Made by a program: the position numbers and the translations under genes. DNA of 64,000 nt from Herbihabitans rhizosphaerae (GTDB taxonomy: Bacteria > Actinomycetota > Actinomycetes > Mycobacteriales > Pseudonocardiaceae): positions 124,001 to 188,000 of the forward strand of contig NZ_SGWQ01000011.1 of assembly GCF_004216555.1 (NCBI RefSeq), given 5' to 3'. Positions within the stretch are counted from its first letter, which is position 1. Each line of letters begins with the position of its first letter. Positions 30,149 to 38,499 of this stretch are shown here, piece after piece. A model generated the notes under the pieces. It was not told the origin of the DNA and made no database searches. It worked only from the letters and a program-made list of their open reading frames with translations.

Positions 30149-31041
30149 CCGCCTTTCTGCAGAACTGCTTCGCCGGGTTGGCGCTCGGGTCGACGTATGC
30201 CTTGGTGGCACTGGGATTCGTGGTGATCTACAAGTCCACCGGTGTGATCAACTTCGCGCAGGGCGGGTTGCTCGCGCTGGGCGCGTACCTCGGCTACACG
30301 TTCTCCAACAACCTCGCGATCGCGTTCGCCGTCGCGATCGTGCTCGCCTGCGTGTCGGCGGCCGTCGTGGGCGCCGCGTTCGAGCGGATCGTGCTGCGCC
30401 GCATGGTCGGCCAGCCGCCGTTCGCCGTCATCATGATCACGATCGGCCTGCTGTTCGTGCTCGAGCCGCTGATCACCTCGATCTGGGGCTTCGACAACAA
30501 GCAGGTCGACAACCCGTGGAACATCCAGACGGTCGGCGTCGGTGGCCTCGTGCTCGGCGTGCGTGACCTGTGGACGATCGGCCTGACCGCGGCCGTGGTG
30601 ATCGGATTCTTCGCGTTCTTCCGTTACACCTCACTGGGTCTGGCCATGCGGGCCACCGCGTTCGATCCGGAGGCCGCGCTGGCGCAGGGGATCAGCGCCC
30701 GCCGGGTCTACGCGGTGTCCTGGGCGATCGCCGCCGCGCTGGCCGCGCTCGCCGGGATCACCCTCGCGGCGGGGCCGGGCGGGTTGCAGCCGTCGATCTC
30801 GTTCATCGCGCTGGCCGCCTTCCCGGCGATGATCCTCGGCGGGCTGGACTCGCCGGGCGGCGCGGTCGCCGGCGGGCTGATCATCGGGCTCGCCGAGGCG
30901 CTCACCCGCGGCTACCAGGATCAACTCTTCTCCTGGGCCGGCGACAACGTGTCGGTGATCGTGCCCTACCTGGTGATGATCGTGATCTTGCTGATCAGGC
31001 CGTACGGCCTTGCCGGAACCAAGGACGTGAGGCGGATCTGA
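30145..31041 (+). CDS. ABC transporter permease, LivH type
   Basis: A 298-aa polytopic permease of the LivH family: GLALGSTYALVALGFVVIYK, then TGVINFAQGGLLALGAYLGY, MITIGLLFVLEPLI, the cytoplasmic coupling loop MRATAFDPEAALAQGISARR and SFIALAAFPAMILGGLDSPG. These are standard landmarks, with about eight hydrophobic segments. ATG 30145 overlaps the stop of the small gene candidate. A strong hairpin lies just upstream and may set its expression. The stop overlaps livM by one nucleotide (TGATG). Confidence 0.93.
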   Translation: MTAFLQNCFAGLALGSTYALVALGFVVIYKSTGVINFAQGGLLALGAYLGYTFSNNLAIAFAVAIVLACVSAAVVGAAFERIVLRRMVGQPPFAVIMITIGLLFVLEPLITSIWGFDNKQVDNPWNIQTVGVGGLVLGVRDLWTIGLTAAVVIGFFAFFRYTSLGLAMRATAFDPEAALAQGISARRVYAVSWAIAAALAALAGITLAAGPGGLQPSISFIALAAFPAMILGGLDSPGGAVAGGLIIGLAEALTRGYQDQLFSWAGDNVSVIVPYLVMIVILLIRPYGLAGTKDVRRI

Positions 31042-32150
31042 TGGCCAGAACGCGCGGCGGGCCGCACCGCAATCTCACCCGCGGCTACTCCGACGACCTC
31101 CGGCTGTTCGGCACGCCGGCGGCCAAGATCGGCCTGGCGCTGATGCTCGCGGTGCTCGTACTGCTGCCGACGGTCGTGCACGACGACTTCTGGCTGTCCG
31201 TGCTGATCTACGTCGGCATCACCGCGATCGGCGCGATCGGGCTGAACCTGCTGACCGGCTACTGCGGGCAGATCTCGCTCGGGCACGCGTTCTTCATCGG
31301 CGCCGGCGCGTACATCACCGCGCGGGTGGGCGGCGATCTGGATCTCCCGCTGCCGGTATGGCTGCTCGCCGCGGCCGTCGTCGGCGCGGTGCTCGGCGGG
31401 TTGATCGGGCCGTTCGCCTTGCGGTTGCGGGGAAACTACCTCGCGATCGTCACGCTCGGGCTGATCTTCATCGGCGAGCACATCTGGCGGAACTTCAAGG
31501 ATCTCACCGGCGGCAACTCCGGGACGTCGGTCAACGCGCCGGTGGACATCGGCGTCGCCGACATCGACCAGATGGTGATCGCCGGCGAGACCTACTCGCG
31601 CAACCAGGGCTGGTTCTGGCTGGTGTGGGTGCTCGTCGGGGTGGTCGCGCTGCTGGCGAAGAACCTGGTGCGCACCCGGCCGGGCCGAGCGCTACAGGCC
31701 GTGCGGGACCGCGACCAGGCCGCCGAGGTGATCGGCGTGCGCGCCGGCCGGTACAAGATCGGCGCGTTCGTCATCTCCAGCGCGGTCGCGGCGATGGCCG
31801 GCGCGCTCTTCGGGGCCTACCAACGGTTCGTGAGCCCCGACGAGTGGAACCTGCTGCTGTCCATACAGTACATCGCGATCATCATCGTCGGCGGGCTCGG
31901 CACGATCTTCGGATCGGTGCTCGGCGCGATCTTCGTCGGCGCGCTGCCGGCCCTGATCGACCGGTACTCGGAGTACCTGCCCGGCGTGCAGACCGGGGTC
32001 GGGGGAGAAGGGTTCATCAGCGTCTTCGCGCTCAACCAAGCCATTTTCGGCTTGCTGATCGTGTTGTTCCTCGTCCTGGAGCCACGTGGGCTCGCGGGCA
32101 TCTGGTTGCGGATCAAGGCCTACTTCAAGGCCTGGCCGTTCTCGTACTGA
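31041..32150 (+). CDS. ABC transporter permease, LivM type
   Basis: A 369-aa second permease. Landmarks: LLTGYCGQISLGHAFFIGAGAYI, the LRLRGNYLAIVTLGL segment, the coupling loop RPGRALQAVRDRDQAAEVIGV and IIIVGGLGTIFGSVLGAIFVGALP. About ten hydrophobic segments are present, with a soluble stretch near residues 155-190. ATG 31041 is coupled to livH. The C-terminus (EPRGLAGIWLRIKAYF) is family-typical. It assembles with LivH in the membrane and with the two ATPases on the cytoplasmic face. Confidence 0.93.
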   Translation: MARTRGGPHRNLTRGYSDDLRLFGTPAAKIGLALMLAVLVLLPTVVHDDFWLSVLIYVGITAIGAIGLNLLTGYCGQISLGHAFFIGAGAYITARVGGDLDLPLPVWLLAAAVVGAVLGGLIGPFALRLRGNYLAIVTLGLIFIGEHIWRNFKDLTGGNSGTSVNAPVDIGVADIDQMVIAGETYSRNQGWFWLVWVLVGVVALLAKNLVRTRPGRALQAVRDRDQAAEVIGVRAGRYKIGAFVISSAVAAMAGALFGAYQRFVSPDEWNLLLSIQYIAIIIVGGLGTIFGSVLGAIFVGALPALIDRYSEYLPGVQTGVGGEGFISVFALNQAIFGLLIVLFLVLEPRGLAGIWLRIKAYFKAWPFSY

Positions 32151-32163
32151 TCAAGGAGGCGTC

Positions 32164-33447
32164 ATGCTGGTACGTCGTCGAGGAAAAGGTGTGGTCGCCG
32201 CGGTCGCGGCGGCGCTGCTCGTCGCGGCCTGCGGCGGCGCGGGCGGTGACGGCGGATCGGACAGCGGCCAGGCCGGTGCCCCCGGCAAGACCGCCGGGTT
32301 CGACGGCACCACGATCAGACTCGGGGTGCTCACCCCGAGCACCGGGTCGGTCGCCGTGATCGGGTTGCCGCTGACCGCTGGCAACAAGGTGTGGTTCGAC
32401 CAGGTCAACGCCAGCGGTGGGATCGCCGGCAAGTACCGGGTGGAGCTCGCCCAGGAGGACACGCAGTACAAGCCGGACGTCGCCGTGCAGCAGTACAACA
32501 AGATCAAGGGCAACGTCGTCGCGTTCACCCAGTTGCTCGGCACGCCGTCCACGCTGGCCGTGCTGCCGCAACTGCGGTCGGACAAGGTGCTCGCCGCGCC
32601 CGCGTCGCTGGACGGGCTGTGGGTGCGTGAGGAGAACCTGCTGCCGGTCGGCGCGCCGTACCAGGTGCAGGTGATCAACGCGGTCGACCACTACCTCAAG
32701 GAGGGCGGCGGCAGCACGTCGTCCAAGATCTGCGCGATGGTGCAGGACGACGTGTACGGCGAGGCCGGCCTGCAGGGGCTGAACTTCGCCGCCGAGCGCT
32801 ACAAGTTCTCCATCGCCAACACGCAGAAGTTCAAGATCAATACCGAGAACTACACCGGCCAGATCGGCGCGCTCGCCGGTGCCGGCTGCCAGATGGTGTT
32901 CCTCACCGCGACGCCCAGCGACGCGGCGAAGATCTGGGGCACGGCGGCGCAGGCCAGGTTCGCGCCGCGGTGGTACGGGCAGTCGCCGAGCTACACCGGC
33001 GCGCTGGCCAAGTCCGCCGTCGCGCCGTATCTGCAGCAGGCGGTGCTGATCGTCTCCGAGGGCACCGAGTGGGGCGACGCGAGCGTGTCGGGCATGCGGG
33101 ACATGGTGGCCAGGGCGACGCAGTTCGCGCCGCAGCAGCCGCCGGACTACTACTTCGCGTTCGGCTACAACCAGGCGCGGGCGATGACCGCGGTACTGGA
33201 AAAGGCCGTGCAGCAAGGGAATCTGTCCCGGGACGGCATCCTCGCCGCGTCCAAGGCACTCGGCACGGTCGGCTTCGACGGGCTGGCCGGCGACTACCAG
33301 TACGGCGCCGCGGAGACCCGCAACCCGCCGCGGTCCAGCACGTTGTTCGCGGTCGATCCGGCCAAGCCGTTCGGGCTGCGCACGGTGAAGTACAACTTCA
33401 CCTCCGACGCGGCGAAGGCCTACGAGTTCAAGAAGTCCGAGATGTAG
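32164..33447 (+). CDS. ABC transporter substrate-binding lipoprotein, LivK-like
   Basis: A 427-aa lipoprotein with lipobox LVAAC (Cys 23) after a basic start (MLVRRRGKG), then a Gly/Ser-rich linker and a type I periplasmic-binding fold: TIRLGVLTPSTGSVAVIGLPL, ASGGIAGKYRVELAQEDTQY and CAMVQDDVYGEAGLQGL. It captures the substrate outside the membrane for LivHMFG. AAGGAGG (32154-32160) supports ATG 32164. The substrate is unknown; the operon's acyl-CoA ligase hints at a fatty or aromatic acid (inference). It is the last gene of the operon and is followed by a hairpin. Confidence 0.92.
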   Translation: MLVRRRGKGVVAAVAAALLVAACGGAGGDGGSDSGQAGAPGKTAGFDGTTIRLGVLTPSTGSVAVIGLPLTAGNKVWFDQVNASGGIAGKYRVELAQEDTQYKPDVAVQQYNKIKGNVVAFTQLLGTPSTLAVLPQLRSDKVLAAPASLDGLWVREENLLPVGAPYQVQVINAVDHYLKEGGGSTSSKICAMVQDDVYGEAGLQGLNFAAERYKFSIANTQKFKINTENYTGQIGALAGAGCQMVFLTATPSDAAKIWGTAAQARFAPRWYGQSPSYTGALAKSAVAPYLQQAVLIVSEGTEWGDASVSGMRDMVARATQFAPQQPPDYYFAFGYNQARAMTAVLEKAVQQGNLSRDGILAASKALGTVGFDGLAGDYQYGAAETRNPPRSSTLFAVDPAKPFGLRTVKYNFTSDAAKAYEFKKSEM

Positions 33448-33458
33448 CCGTCCGGACA

Positions 33459-33495
33459 AGCTCCGGGAGCAGCGTGCCCAGCGGCTCCCGGAGCT
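33459..33495. terminator. Hairpin terminator after Liv-type operon
   Basis: AGCTCCGGGAGC (33459-33470) and GCTCCCGGAGCT (33484-33495) form a perfect 12-bp stem with a 13-nt loop. It begins 12 nt after the livK stop. There is no T-tract, as is common in high-GC actinobacteria. Confidence 0.7.
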
Positions 33496-33541
33496 AGCTG
33501 ATTGATCGGCGCGTCGGCGCGCCGCGTGGTACACCGAGGAC

Positions 33542-34201
33542 ATGCGCCACTTCGGTTCCGGCGACGGAAAGTTCGACAACCGGGAGCACGCCGGTCGGCT
33601 CCTCGGTGAACGGCTGGCCGAGGGTGACTGGAGTTCACCGGTGGTGCTCGGGCTGCCGCGCGGCGGTGTCCCGGTGGCCGGTGCGGTCGCGCGGATTCTG
33701 GACGCGCCGCTGGACGTCGTGGTGGCGCGCAAGATCGGCGCGCCCGACCAGCCGGAGTTCGGTCTCGGCGCGGTGACCGCCGATGGTCCGCCGCACTACG
33801 ACCAGGCCAGCCTCACCATGCTGGGGCTCACCGAGGAGAACCTGAGCCGGACGTGTGCCGGTGAGCGGGCCGAGGCGCGGCGCCGTGAGGAGCTGTACCA
33901 CCAGGGGCGGGCGCCGATTCCGGTCGACGGGCGGGACGTGATCGTGGTGGACGACGGGCTCGCGACCGGGGTGACCGCGTGGGCCGCGCTGAACCGGCTG
34001 CGCGGCACCAGTGCCCGGCGGTTGGTGTTCGCCGCGCCGGTGTGCGCGCCCGACGCGGCGGAGTCCCTCGGTCACACGGTGGACCGGATCGAGTGCCTCA
34101 TCTGCCCGCCGGATTTCCGTGCGGTTGGCCAGTTCTACGTCGACTTCAGCCAGACCACCGACGAGGACGTGCTCGCCGTGCTGGCGGCGGCGACCGGGTA
34201 G
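33542..34201 (+). CDS. Phosphoribosyltransferase-family protein
   Basis: A 219-aa protein of the type I PRTase fold. The PRPP-binding motif is VIVVDDGLATGVTAWAAL (about residues 131-148). LGLPRGGVPVAGAVA and VVVARKIGAPDQPEFGLGAV match the subgroup often found in actinobacteria as stand-alone or dienelactone-hydrolase-linked PRTases of unknown substrate. GAGG lies just before ATG 33542. It is probably transcribed from its own promoter, since the operon before it ends in a hairpin. The nucleobase or other acceptor is unknown. Confidence 0.85.
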   Translation: MRHFGSGDGKFDNREHAGRLLGERLAEGDWSSPVVLGLPRGGVPVAGAVARILDAPLDVVVARKIGAPDQPEFGLGAVTADGPPHYDQASLTMLGLTEENLSRTCAGERAEARRREELYHQGRAPIPVDGRDVIVVDDGLATGVTAWAALNRLRGTSARRLVFAAPVCAPDAAESLGHTVDRIECLICPPDFRAVGQFYVDFSQTTDEDVLAVLAAATG

Positions 34202-34282
34202 TCACCCTTTCGGACCTGCTGCCGCGAGCGTGCCCCGGATACTCTGCGGATCGGCATTTCCCTTACCCCACAAGGAGAAATC

Positions 34283-35032
34283 ATGCCGGCATCCGCACAC
34301 GTCATCGGCGACGGTGCGCACAAGGTGATCGCGCTCAACGGCTGGTTCACCGATCGGACGGGCTACGACAGGCTGTGGCCCTACCTGGACACCGGGGCGT
34401 TCGGGTACGCGTTCTTCGACTATCGGGGCTACGGCTCGCGGCTGGAGGTCGGCGGCGAGTTCACCCGTGAGGAGATCGCCGCCGACGTGCTGGCGCTGGC
34501 GGATGAATTGGGCTGGTCGGAGTTCAGCCTCGTGGGGCACTCGATGGCCGGGGTGTACATCCAGCAGGTGCTCGCCACCGCGCCGGACCAGGTGCGGGCC
34601 CTGGTCGGGGTGAACCCGGTGCCGACGAACTTCGAGTTCGACGCCGACGGTGCGGCGCTGTTCTCCTCGTCGGTGGAGGAGACCGCGAACCGGCGCGTGA
34701 TCATCGACTTCGTCACCGGGAACCGGCTGTCCGGCACCTGGCTGAACCAGATGGCCGCGCGCTCGGTGGAGCGGTCCACGAAGGAGGCGTTCGGCGCCTA
34801 CCTGACGCAGTGGACCGGCGCGGCCATCGAGATTCCGCAGGTCGACCTGCCGGTGAAGGTGATCATCGGCGAGCACGACCCCGCGCTGCCCGAGGCGCTG
34901 ATGCGTGACACGTGGCTGAGCGCGTACTCCAACGTGGAGCTGGAGATCATGCTGAACGCGGGGCACTACCCGATGGACGAGACACCGCTCGCCCTGGTCA
35001 CCTCGATCGAGGCGTTCCTGCGCGGAATCTAG
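34283..35032 (+). CDS. Alpha/beta hydrolase
   Basis: A 249-aa alpha/beta-fold hydrolase. The nucleophile elbow is LVGHSMAGVY (Ser about residue 90), the acid is probably the Asp in IIGEHDPALP, and the base is His in NAGHYPMDETP near the C-terminus. The oxyanion region is IALNGWFTDR. AAGGAGA precedes ATG 34283. The substrate is unknown; esterases, lactonases and haloperoxidase-like proteins share this pattern. It converges on DUF222/HNH copy 2 with a 1-nt gap. Confidence 0.88.
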   Translation: MPASAHVIGDGAHKVIALNGWFTDRTGYDRLWPYLDTGAFGYAFFDYRGYGSRLEVGGEFTREEIAADVLALADELGWSEFSLVGHSMAGVYIQQVLATAPDQVRALVGVNPVPTNFEFDADGAALFSSSVEETANRRVIIDFVTGNRLSGTWLNQMAARSVERSTKEAFGAYLTQWTGAAIEIPQVDLPVKVIIGEHDPALPEALMRDTWLSAYSNVELEIMLNAGHYPMDETPLALVTSIEAFLRGI

Positions 35033-35033
35033 A

Positions 35034-36266
35034 TCAGAACGGCGGCGGGTCCGGGTCGGCGATCGGCTGCGCGCGCACGGTTGCCTTGTGTCCGAGTGGG
35101 CTGCGGGTGATCACCACATCGGGGTGGGGTTGTTCGACCTGCCAGCCGGGCTTCTCTTTGCAGAGGTTGTGGCGTTCGCAGCGCGGGTTCAGGTTGCACA
35201 AGCAGGTGCGGCCGTGGTCGGCGTGGCGGAGGGTGTGATCGATCTGGCACCTTGTGGCCGGCCTGTCACACCCGGGGTGAGTACATCGGCGGAACCGCAA
35301 GCGCACGTTTTCGGCCATCGCCGCCGGCGGATACCGTTTCCTGCCGACGTCGGTGATCATCCCGGTCGGTGGATCGTAGAGTATTCGCCGCCACGTTGAT
35401 TTCTCGTCGGCGGCCAGTTCGCGCACGACTTGCGCGGGGAGTATGTCGACGCCGAAGAGTTCACCGGGCTTGTCGTCCACACCCAACAGCGTGGTGTGTG
35501 GCACGGTCACCCACACAATGGTTTTGATGTGGGACTGGTTCTCCCCGCAGAAGTGCTCGACGGCGGTGTCGAACCGCAAATTATCCAGGCTGCGGGTGTC
35601 GCCTTGTTGCTTCAACCGGCGGGCGTGTTGGTCGATCCGCAGATAGGCGGGGTAGAGCTGCTCGACCGGTCCCCGGATACCGAGGAAGGCCTCCCCGTCG
35701 TCGTCCTGCTTGAAGGTGACACACCGGTCCTTGCGGCGCTGCTGTCGGCGTTGTTCGGCGCCGTCGGGGTCGACCTTGTTCACCCAGTAGCGCACCTTGC
35801 GCTGAAACGGGGTGTAGTAGTCCGGCGCATCAGCGAGCACAGCGGCTTCCACCCGGGCGGCGTGCTCATCCGACAGCGGCCGGGTGACCTCATACATCGC
35901 CCGGGCCTTCGCCCAATCGATCTCACCCCGGGCGAGCGCGGCCAGCGTCGCTGGGAGTCGGGTCACCATCGCGGCGGCCATCACGACCTGATGCGAAGCG
36001 TGCCCGGGTGACCACTTCAACGCCTGCCCGATCTCCTCAGAGACGTTCTCGACTCCATCGCGCAGTTGGTTGTACTGCGCGAGCAGTCGAACCTCGTCAG
36101 CGCACAACGCGGCTTTGTCGCGCTCGACATTTTCCAACTCCGCGACCGTGCTCGCCTCATCCGGCGTAAACGGCCCATCTGAGAAATCAAACTCAGGCTC
36201 ACCAAATACCCGAGGCGCGGCCTCCAAAACCGCATCCCAAGACATTTCCTCACCTATTACCAACAC
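35034..36266 (-). CDS. DUF222 / HNH endonuclease (13E12-type), copy 2
   Basis: A 410-aa homologue of the protein at 13009-14148, with DUF222 (VSEEIGQALKWSPGHASHQV, LARGEIDWAKARAMYE) and a C-terminal HNH fold (CTHPGC, RCQIDHTLRH, LCNLNPRCERHNLCKE). The two share arrangement and scattered motifs (VDPDGAE/VDPEGAE, GRKRYP) but are well diverged, so they are not a recent duplication. On the minus strand TAGAAT (36273-36278) is 6 nt before GTG 36266, the leaderless geometry of copy 1. An ATG seven codons further in (36245) has a GAGGAA-like site and is an alternative start. Confidence 0.86.
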   Translation of the reverse strand: MLVIGEEMSWDAVLEAAPRVFGEPEFDFSDGPFTPDEASTVAELENVERDKAALCADEVRLLAQYNQLRDGVENVSEEIGQALKWSPGHASHQVVMAAAMVTRLPATLAALARGEIDWAKARAMYEVTRPLSDEHAARVEAAVLADAPDYYTPFQRKVRYWVNKVDPDGAEQRRQQRRKDRCVTFKQDDDGEAFLGIRGPVEQLYPAYLRIDQHARRLKQQGDTRSLDNLRFDTAVEHFCGENQSHIKTIVWVTVPHTTLLGVDDKPGELFGVDILPAQVVRELAADEKSTWRRILYDPPTGMITDVGRKRYPPAAMAENVRLRFRRCTHPGCDRPATRCQIDHTLRHADHGRTCLCNLNPRCERHNLCKEKPGWQVEQPHPDVVITRSPLGHKATVRAQPIADPDPPPF

Positions 36267-36320
36267 ACCACAATTCTACCGGAATGCCCACGAAAATGGC
36301 GTCCCCCATTCCGGTGGCAA

Positions 36321-36369
36321 GCTGGTCGCCCTGACACCCCCACGCGGAACAACCACAAGGGCGACCAGC
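36321..36369. terminator. Inverted repeat after the histidine phosphatase gene
   Basis: GCTGGTCGCCCT (36321-36332) and AGGGCGACCAGC (36358-36369) are perfect 12-bp arms with a 25-nt loop. The element lies 28 nt beyond the phosphatase stop on the minus strand and upstream of the HNH gene start. It probably ends the phosphatase transcript; the loop is long for a terminator. Confidence 0.5.
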
Positions 36370-36397
36370 GCGGCAGCCAATAACGGACGGAGTGCAC

Positions 36398-36994
36398 TCA
36401 ACTCGGCACGTTCAACCGCCGCACCTGTGCAACTCCACGTTCGTCCCCCAACACGGAGATCCCAGCAGCCGAAAGCCCAAAGTGAACCCCAGAAGCCGGA
36501 GGCAGCCCCAACCACGACGCCACGAGAACACGACCGAAATGCCCATGCCCCACCAGCACGACATCCCCGTCAGCCAACGCAGAAGACACCTTCCCGATCA
36601 CCGCCCGAGCCCGCGCCCCGACGTCGTCAGCCGTCTCACCACCAGGACACGGATGCGTCCACACCGTCCACCCCGGCACCGTCTCGCGGATCTGCGGCGT
36701 GGTCAGCCCCTCGTACTCGCCGTAGTCCCACTCCGCGATCTCCTCTGTCACCTCGGTGACAGAAAGCCCAGCCAGCTCAGCCGTGCGCAGCGCCCGCTGC
36801 CGTGGACTGGACAGCACCAGCGCCGGCGCCGTGTCACCCCGCAGCTCGACGAGCCGACGTCCGGCCGCCGCGGCGGCGCGCTCACCAGCCTGCGTCAGCG
36901 GAATGTCGGTGAACCCCGTGTGCTGCCCGGACTCCGACCACTCGGTCTGTCCGTGTCGCAGCAGGTACAACGCCGTCGAGCCCTCGCCAGCCAT
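36398..36994 (-). CDS. Histidine phosphatase family protein
   Basis: A 198-aa phosphoglycerate-mutase-like phosphatase. The catalytic RHG is in LYLLRHGQTEWSESGQHTG, the second histidine in VVLVGHGHFGR, and the proton donor Glu in EWDYGEYEGL. TPQIRE, SSPRQRALRTAEL and PGGETADDVGARA match acid-phosphatase-like members that act on small phosphoesters. The start is 83 nt from the divergent DUF4442 gene, and the palindrome at 37031-37044 lies in that shared promoter region. Confidence 0.9.
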   Translation of the reverse strand: MAGEGSTALYLLRHGQTEWSESGQHTGFTDIPLTQAGERAAAAAGRRLVELRGDTAPALVLSSPRQRALRTAELAGLSVTEVTEEIAEWDYGEYEGLTTPQIRETVPGWTVWTHPCPGGETADDVGARARAVIGKVSSALADGDVVLVGHGHFGRVLVASWLGLPPASGVHFGLSAAGISVLGDERGVAQVRRLNVPS

Positions 36995-37030
36995 CCGCCA
37001 CCTCCGCCGAAACCATAGAGCCGTGCTAAG

Positions 37031-37044
37031 TTACTCGCGAGTAG
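37031..37044. promoter_or_regulatory. Palindromic operator overlapping a -10 box
   Basis: TTACTCGCGAGTAG contains the perfect 12-bp palindrome TACTCGCGAGTA. The TAGACT at 37042-37047 looks like the -10 element of the DUF4442 gene and overlaps the palindrome's end, the position of a repressor site. TTACT...AGTAA palindromes are typical of TetR-family regulators of fatty-acid genes. No TetR gene is in the window. Confidence 0.5.
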
Positions 37045-37077
37045 ACTAGCCGCGGGTACACAACGTGGAGGGACGTC

Positions 37078-37560
37078 ATGGCGGTCGAAGCACGGTCCAA
37101 CCCGACGTACGGCATGTGGCGCAAGCTGTCCGGGCGGCCACTCGGTTCGAGGCTGTTCTCCGCCGCGATGTCCCTGCGAGTGCCGTACTTCGGCACGGTC
37201 ATGCCGCACGTCGTGGACATGCGGCCGGGCCGCTGTGAGGTGCGCGCGCCGAAGTGGTGGGGCGTGCACAACCACATCGGCACGTTCCACGCGATCGCGG
37301 CGTGCAACCTGGCCGAGATCGCCATGGGCATGCTCGCCGAGGCCACCGTTCCGCCGACGCACCGGTGGATCCCGAAGGCGATGACCGTCCAGTACCTGGC
37401 CAAGGCCAACACCAGCCTGCGGGCGGTCGCCGAGCTGGACGGCGAGCCCGAGTTCGGCGACACCGCGCGGGACCTCGAGGTGCCGGTGTCTATCCGGGAC
37501 AAGGACGGCACCGAGGTGGTGCGCGCGGTGATCACGATCTACGTGACGCCGAAGTCCTAG
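37078..37560 (+). CDS. DUF4442 hotdog-fold protein
   Basis: A 160-aa hotdog-fold protein of the DUF4442/YiiD-C type, probably an acyl-CoA thioesterase relative. Family features are the central helix region HNHIGTFHAIAACNLAEIAMG, the preceding strand GRCEVRAPKWWG and the C-terminal AVITIYVTPKS. The thioesterase catalytic residue cannot be pinned down. GGAGGG (37067-37072) supports ATG 37078. A TetR-type operator overlaps its putative -10, suggesting control by fatty-acid status (inference). The hairpin at 37585-37617 follows. Confidence 0.8.
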   Translation: MAVEARSNPTYGMWRKLSGRPLGSRLFSAAMSLRVPYFGTVMPHVVDMRPGRCEVRAPKWWGVHNHIGTFHAIAACNLAEIAMGMLAEATVPPTHRWIPKAMTVQYLAKANTSLRAVAELDGEPEFGDTARDLEVPVSIRDKDGTEVVRAVITIYVTPKS

Positions 37561-37584
37561 AAGCCGAGGTCCTAGAAACGGCGA

Positions 37585-37617
37585 ACGGCGCCCGCCGGCC
37601 GATGCCGGGGGCGCCGT
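37585..37617. terminator. Bidirectional terminator between DUF4442 gene and sodN
   Basis: The outer stem ACGGCGCCC / GGGCGCCGT (9 bp) continues, after one bulged G, with CCGGC / GCCGG around the loop cgat. It lies between two convergent genes. A further small palindrome CTGAGT-gg-ACTCAG (37632-37645) covers the sodN stop. Confidence 0.65.
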
Positions 37618-37641
37618 CGCGCTGACTCGTCCTGAGTGGAC

Positions 37642-38049
37642 TCAGCCCTTCTTGGTCTCCCAGAAGATCTTGTCGACCTCGGCGATCAGGTCGAGCAGCT
37701 CCTGGCCCTTGGCCGGGTCCATCGAGCCCTTGGTACCGGCGGCACCAGCGGCCTTGGTGGCCTTGTTGATCAGCTCGTGCAGCTGCGGGTACTTCTCGAA
37801 GTGCGGCGGCTTGAAGTAGTCCGTCCACAGCACCCAGAGGTGGTGTTTCACGAGCTCGCTGCGCTGCTCGGCGATGAGGATGGCGCGCGTGCGAAACTCC
37901 GGGTCCTCGTTGGCCTGGTACTTCTCCTGGACCGCCTTGACCGACTCCGCCTCGATCCGGGCCTGCGCCGGGTCGTAGACGCCGCACGGGAGGTCGCAGT
38001 GCGCGGTGGCCTCGAGGCGCGGACGAAGAAGGCGCGACAAAAGTCGCAT
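37642..38049 (-). CDS. sodN: Nickel superoxide dismutase
   Basis: A 135-aa Ni-SOD, disproportionating superoxide in the cytoplasm. The nickel hook is HCDLPCGVYD at residues 17-26; the mature enzyme starts at that His after removal of a 16-residue propeptide (MRLLSRLLRPRLEATA). The rest follows the family closely (AQARIEAESVKAVQEKY, VLWTDYFKPPHFEKYPQLH, KIFWETKKG). GGGAGGAAAG precedes the ATG. The maturation protease gene sodX is next door but divergent. Confidence 0.97.
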   Translation of the reverse strand: MRLLSRLLRPRLEATAHCDLPCGVYDPAQARIEAESVKAVQEKYQANEDPEFRTRAILIAEQRSELVKHHLWVLWTDYFKPPHFEKYPQLHELINKATKAAGAAGTKGSMDPAKGQELLDLIAEVDKIFWETKKG

Positions 38050-38139
38050 CTTTCCTCCCTGACAGGGTGATTAGCTGGATGCTCCGACGAAGTCGACCTT
38101 ACTCGCGGCATCATGGGCGCCGCAGCGCGGAGGTGATCG

Positions 38140-38466
38140 TTGACCCATTCCGGTCTGACGGGAATAAGGCGGGTGTCGGTGCGCGGCCCGTCCATGACGC
38201 CGACCCTGCGCGACGGTGACATCGTGCTCGCGCGGTTCCGCGCACGCGTGCGCGCCGGTGACATCGTGCTGGTCAGATGGGCTTCCCGCCCTGGTCAGCT
38301 GTCCGTCAAGCGGGCCGCGCGGCAGGACGGCGACGGCTGGTTCGTGTTGGGGGACAACGAGTTCGGCTCGACCGATTCGCGCGATCTCGGGCCGGCGGAA
38401 GTGCTCGCGGTGATCCGCTGGCGACTGTGGCCGAGGCCACAACGGCTGCCGGCGGCTCGGCCTTGA
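38140..38466 (+). CDS. sodX: Nickel-type superoxide dismutase maturation protease
   Basis: A 108-aa S26-family peptidase without a membrane anchor, the SodX that removes the SodN propeptide. The nucleophile Ser is in VRGPSMTPTLRDGD and the general-base Lys in LSVKRAARQD; a C-terminal GDNEFGSTDSRDLG is family-typical. The TTG start at 38140 is supported by GGAGG at 38129-38133; the in-frame ATG further upstream is followed by a stop. It is divergent from sodN with a 90-nt shared promoter region. Confidence 0.92.
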   Translation: MTHSGLTGIRRVSVRGPSMTPTLRDGDIVLARFRARVRAGDIVLVRWASRPGQLSVKRAARQDGDGWFVLGDNEFGSTDSRDLGPAEVLAVIRWRLWPRPQRLPAARP

Positions 38467-38499
38467 CCTCTACATAAGTCGAAGTTCCACGATGTCCAC

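Noticed and set aside
35034-36266. DUF222/HNH gene considered as an insertion sequence transposase
   Set aside because: No terminal inverted repeats or target-site duplications are visible at either copy, and the two copies are diverged; the domains are HNH nuclease, not transposase.
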